DNA of 10,845 nucleotides, taken from Candidatus Woesearchaeota archaeon. GTDB taxonomy: Archaea; Nanobdellota; Nanobdellia; UBA10117. Of the stretch, positions 7,186 to 10,845 are shown in pieces. A model generated the notes under the pieces. It was not told where the DNA came from and did not search any database. It saw only the letters and a program-made list of their open reading frames with translations. The position numbers and the translations under genes were made by a program. The DNA is taken from positions 1-10,845 of the forward strand of contig JAHFKX010000004.1 of NCBI GenBank assembly GCA_023245115.1, read 5' to 3'. Position 1 is the first letter of the stretch. Each line of letters opens with the position of its first letter.

Positions 7186-7285
7186 GAAAAATGCGCTAAA
7201 ATCCCGCTCTTCAGAGCGCGGGATGTGACAAAATGTTTCATTTTGCCACCTCGCCGAACAAGTTCGGCGTTGAAGCGCATTTTCC
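7186..7285. repeat. Four-way-junction-like inverted repeat module 1
   Basis: The closing stem pairs GAAAAATGCGC (7186-7196) with GCGCATTTTCC (7275-7285), 10 of 11 pairs. It encloses three hairpins: 7201-7209/7214-7224 (ATCCCG, CTC, loop TTCA, with a two-base bulge), 7229-7235/7239-7245 (CAAAATG, loop TTT) and 7252-7259/7262-7269 (CGCCGAAC; on the minus strand it is capped by a CTTG tetraloop). Only a few bases remain unpaired. Confidence 0.65.
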
Positions 7286-7322
7286 ATTCCAAAAACTTGC
7301 CATTTAAATGAGCATCGTAAAA

Positions 7323-7397
7323 CCACGGGCTTCAACGAAAATGCGTAGCATTTTCGGGTGCTGGAAAATCCCATAGGATTTTTCACATAGCCCGTGG
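7323..7397. repeat. Three-way-junction-like inverted repeat module 2
   Basis: The closing stem CCACGGGCT (7323-7331) pairs perfectly with AGCCCGTGG (7389-7397). Inside are CGAAAATGC, loop GTA, GCATTTTCG (7336-7356, nine pairs) and AAAATCC, loop CATA, GGATTTT (7365-7382, seven pairs). Confidence 0.7.
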
Positions 7398-7495
7398 ATA
7401 TGAAAAAATGTTTACATTTTTCCATCCGCAAACTCCTAGAGTTTGCGTTAGATGCGAGCAGCGAGTTTTTGTTATATCGTTTAAGTAAATAATTT

Positions 7496-8221
7496 TTAAT
7501 TCATAACCTGAGATTCTTGGTATAAATTAACTTCTGTGTCTCCATTCAGCCAAATAAACTTGCAATTCCCTTTGGCACGCCGCGCAATCTCGCTAAGCGA
7601 TTCTTTTGATGGGCTTTTGAAGACACAGCGTTGCGCGCCTTCCCCGCTGTACTTGCCGGCAGATTCAAAAACGAATGTGGAATCTTCTACGCCTTGAAAT
7701 GCATACCAACTAACAGTGCCTTTAATAGTTATATCGCAGTGCTGAATATATCTGAGACATTTTGGCGGCAAGTCTGCAACAATCGTCAGCTTCAGCGGCT
7801 TATTGCTGGTGCCAGCTATGCGTGTCTGTATGTTTAATGACCGCAGGTGTGTTAGGTTCAGCGTAAAATTATTATAATTTTTGTTGTAAGCCTGCTGGAC
7901 AAGCAAGGCTAAGAAGTTGCCTGTGCGTTCAAAGTTTTCATAGTCTTCATAAGTAACAACGCGGCTTACAAATTCATTAATTGTGTGGGGCGTAACTTTT
8001 ATTATTCCTAAGATAGTTGCGGCGTACCCTGGCGCTGCTGCATCAACATAACGTGGCGGGAATAGTTGTGATATGTTTTGGCGTAGGTATTTCTCGTAAA
8101 CACGAAACAACTTTTCCAGCCGGCTTTCTAGCTTTTCATCTATCTTGACCTTGAGCTGTTTCTCTTCATTCAGCGGCTCCAAATCGCTTAATATGCCCCG
8201 CAGGTTGTTGGATTTTTTCAT
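7496..8221 (-). CDS. Protein of unknown function, paralog B of a tandem pair
   Basis: The 241 residues clearly share ancestry with the gene just upstream: both open with a short basic segment, then DLE...EKQL(K/R)V(K/E) and a charged helix (LEKLFRVYEKY here, LEKIFKLYKKL there), then VTPHTINEFV, then NYNNFTLNL. The C-terminal half (about 135-241) is beta-rich with irregular, spaced glycines and short hydrophobic strands (LTIVADL, CDITIKG, STFVFESAG, CVFKS), recalling a right-handed beta-solenoid; this is inference. No signal peptide or membrane span is seen. Its ATG overlaps the TGA of the upstream gene by four bases (8218-8221), so the two are co-translated. The stop lies about 50 bases before the hairpin array. 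Function unknown. Confidence 0.8.
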   Translation of the reverse strand: MKKSNNLRGILSDLEPLNEEKQLKVKIDEKLESRLEKLFRVYEKYLRQNISQLFPPRYVDAAAPGYAATILGIIKVTPHTINEFVSRVVTYEDYENFERTGNFLALLVQQAYNKNYNNFTLNLTHLRSLNIQTRIAGTSNKPLKLTIVADLPPKCLRYIQHCDITIKGTVSWYAFQGVEDSTFVFESAGKYSGEGAQRCVFKSPSKESLSEIARRAKGNCKFIWLNGDTEVNLYQESQVMN

Positions 8222-8937
8222 GTTTCTGCAATTAATTCCTCTTTCCCGTCTTTTATTAGGTAGAATTTGCAGCCCTCGCCAGCACCCTTTGCGTAGGTAT
8301 CTAATACGTCCCTGCGCTCGCTTTTGAGTGTACAGTTAGTTGCATAGCCAGTAATTCTGCCGTCAAGGCCAGTCCAGTCAGTTGGCATGTCAGTCAGCTT
8401 CACAGTTAAATTCTTTGACCTATCTAAACAGCCATAGTCCGGCGAGCCGACTACAGAAATTTCAATGGGCTTGCCTGTTTCTCCATCCAGACGGCCGCAA
8501 AGATACATTATAGATTCCAAACGCTCGCTGGCAATCAAAGGGATGTGAAAATTGTTGTGGCCTTGTTTGTATGATATGCTAATCAAAGTGGAAATAAATA
8601 CCCCTGTGTTTTCGGAAAAATTATGAGCAGTTTTTGATTTGTAATATTTTTCAAGCCTTAAAACAAATTCTTCAATTATGTGTGGAGTTATAGTAACTTG
8701 TTTTGCCAGCGTTTTCAGCCCTTTTTCTAATCCGCGTGCCAGCACCCATGAATCAAATTTATATTCATATTCCGGGAATCTAGCAGCATATGTTTGTTCC
8801 AATGCGAGTTTTTTGTATAATTTAAAAATCTTTTCAAGCTTGTCATCTAAATCTTCATCTACCTCGACCCTGAGCTGTTTTTCCGGCGTTGGTTCTTCTA
8901 AATCTCTAAGTAATTGCCGAGCTGCATCCCGTTTCAT
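8218..8937 (-). CDS. Protein of unknown function, paralog A of a tandem pair
   Basis: The 239 residues form a paralog of the following gene. The N-terminal third is charged and helical (EKQLRVEVDEDLDDKLEKIF, then LYKKLALEQ). The middle has VTITPHIIEEFVLRLEKYY and SYKQGHNNFHIPL (122-134); HNNF or YNNF is the best conserved core of the pair. The C-terminal part (about 155-230) has short strands with Gly and Cys at irregular steps (EISVVGSPDYGCL, NLTVKLTDM, GRITGYATNCTL, GEGCKFYL), like a diverged beta-solenoid. It is probably cytoplasmic. The ATG at 8937 is leaderless, with TTTATAAG on its strand about 26.5 bases upstream. It is the first gene of a two-gene operon ending at 7496. I do not recognise a characterised family. 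Confidence 0.82.
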   Translation of the reverse strand: MKRDAARQLLRDLEEPTPEKQLRVEVDEDLDDKLEKIFKLYKKLALEQTYAARFPEYEYKFDSWVLARGLEKGLKTLAKQVTITPHIIEEFVLRLEKYYKSKTAHNFSENTGVFISTLISISYKQGHNNFHIPLIASERLESIMYLCGRLDGETGKPIEISVVGSPDYGCLDRSKNLTVKLTDMPTDWTGLDGRITGYATNCTLKSERRDVLDTYAKGAGEGCKFYLIKDGKEELIAET

Positions 8938-8959
8938 ACCTATTTACGCAAGCAAACAC

Positions 8960-8967
8960 TTATAAAC
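8960..8967 (-). promoter_or_regulatory. TATA box of the paralog pair operon
   Basis: TTTATAAG on the minus strand is centred 26.5 bases upstream of the ATG at 8937. It is the only good box upstream of either paralog, so it should drive both. Confidence 0.65.
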
Positions 8968-9076
8968 TGAACGTATAGTTAGTCCAAAAAAATCGGCGGT
9001 TTCATGGCTAATCAGCAGAAAAACTGCATTTGCACTTTTTCATAAAATTTTTCATTAAATCATTTTTAGCAGGGCC

Positions 9077-9104
9077 GCATCTTCAGAGCATTGGTTTGTG
9101 CGGG
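9077..9104. repeat. Direct repeat, copy 1 (28 bases, 24 identical to 9680-9707)
   Basis: This matches 9680-9707 with four transitions and no gaps. The two copies bracket the gene at 9165-9671. It most likely marks a tandem duplication or a gene inserted into a paralogous array. Confidence 0.75.
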
Positions 9105-9134
9105 TATGCGGTTGGCTGGCTTGCTGCGGAAAGG

Positions 9135-9142
9135 TTTTTATA
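9135..9142 (+). promoter_or_regulatory. TATA box with AAAGG BRE-like element for the 9165 gene
   Basis: AAAGG followed by TTTTTATA is centred 26.5 bases before the ATG at 9165. It shares the 11 bases AAAGGTTTTTA with the promoters at 3323 and 5227. Confidence 0.7.
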
Positions 9143-9164
9143 GCCATAAGGTGCACATAATCAC

Positions 9165-9671
9165 ATGAATAATAATAAATTTTCGTTCAAAGATGGGCTG
9201 GTACATAGGCTTAGGTCGCAGTTTGGGTATGGACTATCACAAACTCCGCAAGGATATTTGTTGGCAACAAGACGCAATATTGGGCCGTTTGGTGGGCTGT
9301 CTGTTTTTTGTATCGGCAACGCGGATGGCCAGACAGAAACACTGCAGTCCATCACTAATTTTATAAATAGCACGTATGATCTTGGCGAAGAAGAACTTAG
9401 ACGCGTAGCAAAGATGTCGCCGGTTAGGTCGCGTGTTTATTTTTCTGTATTAGTATCAGAATCACATTTTCCAGAAGATTTAATAAGTATTTTAAAAGAT
9501 ACTCATGAGAATCGTAATATATTTGCATACGAAATTCCTGTTTTAGTCGAGGCGCAGCCCTTCAAAATAACTAAAATATTTCCATGGCAGTTTTCTGGTA
9601 TGGGGCTTTTTCCAGTATTCTGGTTGCACTTAAGAAGCGTATTAAAAGACACGCCAATTAGCGCACGCTAA
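9165..9671 (+). CDS. Protein of unknown function, 168 residues
   Basis: I do not recognise a family. The N-terminus (MNNNKFSFKDGLVHRLRSQFGYGLS) is polar, so no signal peptide is likely. A Gly-rich beta-like part follows (GYLLATRRNIGPFGGLSVFC, 30-49), then helical stretches (LQSITNFINSTYDLGEEELRRV), then a strand with VYFSVLVSESHF (91-102). The C-terminus has an aromatic, hydrophobic segment (IFPWQFSGMGLFPVFWLHL, 138-156) that might sit on or in the membrane, though it is short for a full span. The start is fixed by the promoter. Its 3' end overlaps the convergent secreted-protein gene by 14 bases (9658-9671), and it lies between the two direct-repeat copies. Confidence 0.75.
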   Translation: MNNNKFSFKDGLVHRLRSQFGYGLSQTPQGYLLATRRNIGPFGGLSVFCIGNADGQTETLQSITNFINSTYDLGEEELRRVAKMSPVRSRVYFSVLVSESHFPEDLISILKDTHENRNIFAYEIPVLVEAQPFKITKIFPWQFSGMGLFPVFWLHLRSVLKDTPISAR

Positions 9672-10059
9672 TTCCAACTGCGTCTTCAGAACACTGGTTT
9701 GTACGGGGAAGGCAGCGAGATGGCCGGATTTGTTCAACCGTAAAGGTTGGCCCCTTACCACCATTAAAAATCCACGCAGAGCCAAGGGTGAATGCAGCTG
9801 GCCTGAATTTTGCCCCGTTGAGTTCGAACTGCAGAGTTGTAGTTACGCGCATTAAACCCTGTTTACTCATATTTACATTTATACTAACGAGATAAATTTT
9901 ATATGTGTCGCCTTTAACAATTTTATTGTCTACATATGTGAACGGCGCATTCTTTGTTACTACGCCTTTGTTTTGCAGTCCTATAAGTTGTGCATGAGCA
10001 ACAGGCACACTGAACAGCAGAATTGCTAATAGCAATATAATCATATGCTGCGATTTCAT
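9658..10059 (-). CDS. Small secreted protein of unknown function with signal peptide
   Basis: The 133 residues begin with a clear Sec signal: Lys2, a hydrophobic core MIILLLAILLFSVPV and a cleavage-type AHA ending at residue 23. The mature part, about 110 residues, is beta-rich (TYKIYLVSINVNMS, RVTTTLQFELNG, AAFTLGSAWIF) and ends with a Cys-bearing tail, CLPRTNQCSED, whose two cysteines could form a disulfide outside the cell. No lipobox or C-terminal anchor is seen. The ATG at 10059 is 25.5 bases from the TATA box at 10081-10088, which it shares with the divergent secreted protein; coexpression is likely. The tail motif RTNQCSEDA recurs in a remnant 600 bases away. No named family is recognised. 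Confidence 0.82.
   Translation of the reverse strand: MKSQHMIILLLAILLFSVPVAHAQLIGLQNKGVVTKNAPFTYVDNKIVKGDTYKIYLVSINVNMSKQGLMRVTTTLQFELNGAKFRPAAFTLGSAWIFNGGKGPTFTVEQIRPSRCLPRTNQCSEDAVGISVR
9680..9707. repeat. Direct repeat, copy 2 (28 bases, matches 9077-9104)
   Basis: It lies within the 3' end of the small secreted-protein gene and encodes RTNQCSEDA on the minus strand. See copy 1 for the comparison. Confidence 0.75.
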
Positions 10060-10080
10060 TTAGTTGCTAACGTAGCAAGG

Positions 10081-10088
10081 TTTATAAG
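10081..10088. promoter_or_regulatory. TATA region shared by two divergent secreted-protein genes
   Basis: TTTATAAG is preceded by CAAGG on the plus strand, like the AAAGG boxes elsewhere. It is centred 25.5 bases from the minus-strand ATG (10059) and 28.5 bases from the plus-strand ATG (10113). Plus-strand initiation would leave a leader of a few bases. Confidence 0.6.
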
Positions 10089-10112
10089 CTTTACTACTGC
10101 ATAATAGCTAAA

Positions 10113-10845
10113 ATGATAAACAGTATTTCGGCCCCAAAAAATTTATTTAAAAAAATAGCAGTTGTAATAACGTTGTGCTTATTTTTGTTAAGCTATGTGC
10201 CTGTTCCAGCGCATGCTGCGCTCAAGCTGACGTTCGACGTTGATAAACCTAATAGCGTTTATATTTCGGGTAAAGATAAAGTAACGTTTACAATAAATAA
10301 CACCGGACAGGATATAATATACGTTGACTGTAACGGGATATTAGTCGGACAACTGCAGGCCAATGGCCAGACAGATTTCATAACACAGGAAATGCATTCC
10401 TGCTATGTGCTAGCAGGTGCTAATGTGCCAATATCTTATGAAGTAGATCCAGGTCAAACACATACATGGCAATGGGACCAGAAAGATGATGTGTTTCAAA
10501 AGCAGGCTCCGAACGGAAAAAATTATTATGGGGAAATTGTAGTATACACTAGTTTAGTAACAGGTGCTTCTAATACATATACTACTTCTTATTTTAGTAT
10601 AGATTCTAATGGCGACGGTGATGGAGTTCCAGATAGTCAAGATATGTGCCCGCAGACTGCAGGCACTGGAAGCTGGGGAAGTGCTGTTGGTTGTCCGGAC
10701 TATGATAATGATGGTATACCAGACAAAAAGGACGATGGAAGCCAAAACGGGTTTAACGGTACTGATGCATGCCCAGGAGATCCATCACAAAGCCAAGAAT
10801 GGAATGGCGCACAGAAAGAAGATTATGAGGGCTGGAAAGACACCG
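10113..10845 (+). CDS. Secreted protein with thrombospondin type 3-like calcium-binding repeats, cut by the window edge
   Basis: The 244 codons seen are open to the right edge. Residues 1-35 form a Sec signal: basic NLFKK, hydrophobic IAVVITLCLFLLSYV, and cleavage after VPAHA. Residues 36-160 are a beta-sandwich-like domain (LKLTFDVDKPNSVYISGKD, VTFTINNTG), similar in feel to intracellular-proteinase-inhibitor or adhesion domains but not recognised. From residue 164 come Asp-rich loops, DSNGDGDGVPDSQDMCP and DYDNDGIPDKKDDG (from 196), with spaced CP pairs. They match the DxDxDGxxD pattern of thrombospondin type 3 repeats, which bind calcium. Known use: stalks and adhesive parts of secreted surface proteins. 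A cell-surface role is likely; the C-terminal domain or anchor lies outside the window. Confidence 0.88.
   Translation, partial: MINSISAPKNLFKKIAVVITLCLFLLSYVPVPAHAALKLTFDVDKPNSVYISGKDKVTFTINNTGQDIIYVDCNGILVGQLQANGQTDFITQEMHSCYVLAGANVPISYEVDPGQTHTWQWDQKDDVFQKQAPNGKNYYGEIVVYTSLVTGASNTYTTSYFSIDSNGDGDGVPDSQDMCPQTAGTGSWGSAVGCPDYDNDGIPDKKDDGSQNGFNGTDACPGDPSQSQEWNGAQKEDYEGWKDT

Larger units (their letters stand above)
7140..7447. ncRNA. Dense hairpin array: candidate structured RNA or fold-back element
   Basis: About 310 bases are almost fully used up by hairpins. In order (paired arms): 7140-7147/7156-7163; 7163-7167/7176-7180; a module closed by 7186-7196/7275-7285; a module closed by 7323-7331/7389-7397; 7400-7410/7415-7425 with one mismatch; 7427-7435/7439-7447 with loop CTA. 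Stems are 5-10 pairs, mostly perfect, with 2-4 base loops. AAAATG/CATTTT recurs in four stems, and CATTTAAATG (7301-7310) is a perfect palindrome between the modules. The strand is unknown. On the plus strand a T run follows at 7466-7470; on the minus strand the array lies about 50 bases after the stop of the 7496-8221 gene and could be its 3' UTR. Reading frames through the region look like no protein. The type is a best guess; a mobile-element remnant is equally possible. Confidence 0.5.
9055..9147 (-). pseudogene. C-terminal remnant (or tiny paralog) of the secreted protein at 9658-10059
   Basis: This minus-strand frame of 30 codons ends RTNQCSEDAALLKMI. Its RTNQCSEDA is identical to the near-terminal RTNQCSEDA of the intact secreted protein. 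Over the 28 matching bases there are four differences, all transitions, all at third codon positions and all silent (Arg, Gln, Cys, Asp). That pattern means the copy evolved as coding sequence for some time. No signal peptide is present, the upstream part does not match the intact gene well, and the promoter of the 9165 gene overlaps it. A gene broken by insertion or deletion is therefore most likely. A short functional peptide cannot be excluded. Confidence 0.55.

Noticed and set aside
7105..7431. 108-codon minus-strand open frame through the hairpin array
   Set aside because: Its sequence is dictated by inverted repeats, has no domain-like pattern and no promoter at the right spacing.
7140..7447. 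CRISPR array
   Set aside because: The repeated words are short, inverted and irregularly spaced; there is no constant repeat-spacer period and no cas gene nearby.
9015..9040. Small hairpin (GCAG/CTGC) followed by a T run, as a terminator
   Set aside because: No plus-strand gene ends there; the stem is only four pairs, so it is not convincing.

Overview
The window looks archaeal. It carries an Elp3 with both radical SAM and acetyltransferase domains, an archaeal-style TrmB regulator, and a SppA-type membrane protease. Almost every start codon lies 24-29 bases from a TATA box, the pattern of leaderless archaeal transcripts. The base composition is moderately AT-rich and genes are packed to within a few bases. 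A small-genome (DPANN-like) archaeon is plausible, but the lineage cannot be fixed from the sequence alone.

Left part (1-6038): a family 2 glycosyltransferase running off the left edge and elp3, both on the minus strand. elp3 is divergent from sppA across 50 bases that hold one perfectly symmetric TATA box. Next come a small Cys-containing protein of unknown function (+), a dCTP deaminase/dUTPase-fold protein (-), an RNase III with a dsRNA-binding domain and a putative N-terminal zinc knuckle (-), and a 260-residue protein of unknown function (+).

Middle (6039-8937): a TrmB-family regulator (-) is the only gene here with a Shine-Dalgarno sequence and a long leader, and that leader region has operator-like inverted repeats. 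About 660 bases without a gene follow. Their right half (7140-7447) is almost entirely consecutive hairpins, including two nested multi-branch modules. This is the best candidate for something undescribed: a structured RNA, or a fold-back mobile-element remnant. Beyond it is an overlapping pair of paralogous genes of unknown function (-), whose transcript would run into the hairpin array.

Right part (8938-10845): an intergenic stretch contains the 3' end of a lost or tiny paralog of a secreted protein, then a 168-residue unknown gene (+), the intact small secreted protein (-), and a divergent, larger secreted protein with thrombospondin type 3-like calcium-binding repeats (+) that runs off the right edge. 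The last two share one TATA region and probably act at the cell surface.

The annotated genes cover RNA modification and processing (Elp3, RNase III), nucleotide metabolism (Dcd-like), membrane proteolysis (SppA), surface functions (glycosyltransferase, secreted proteins) and regulation (TrmB). Apart from the divergent pairs and the paralog pair, no single pathway links them. All structures and alignments were read by eye; no folding or database search was run.
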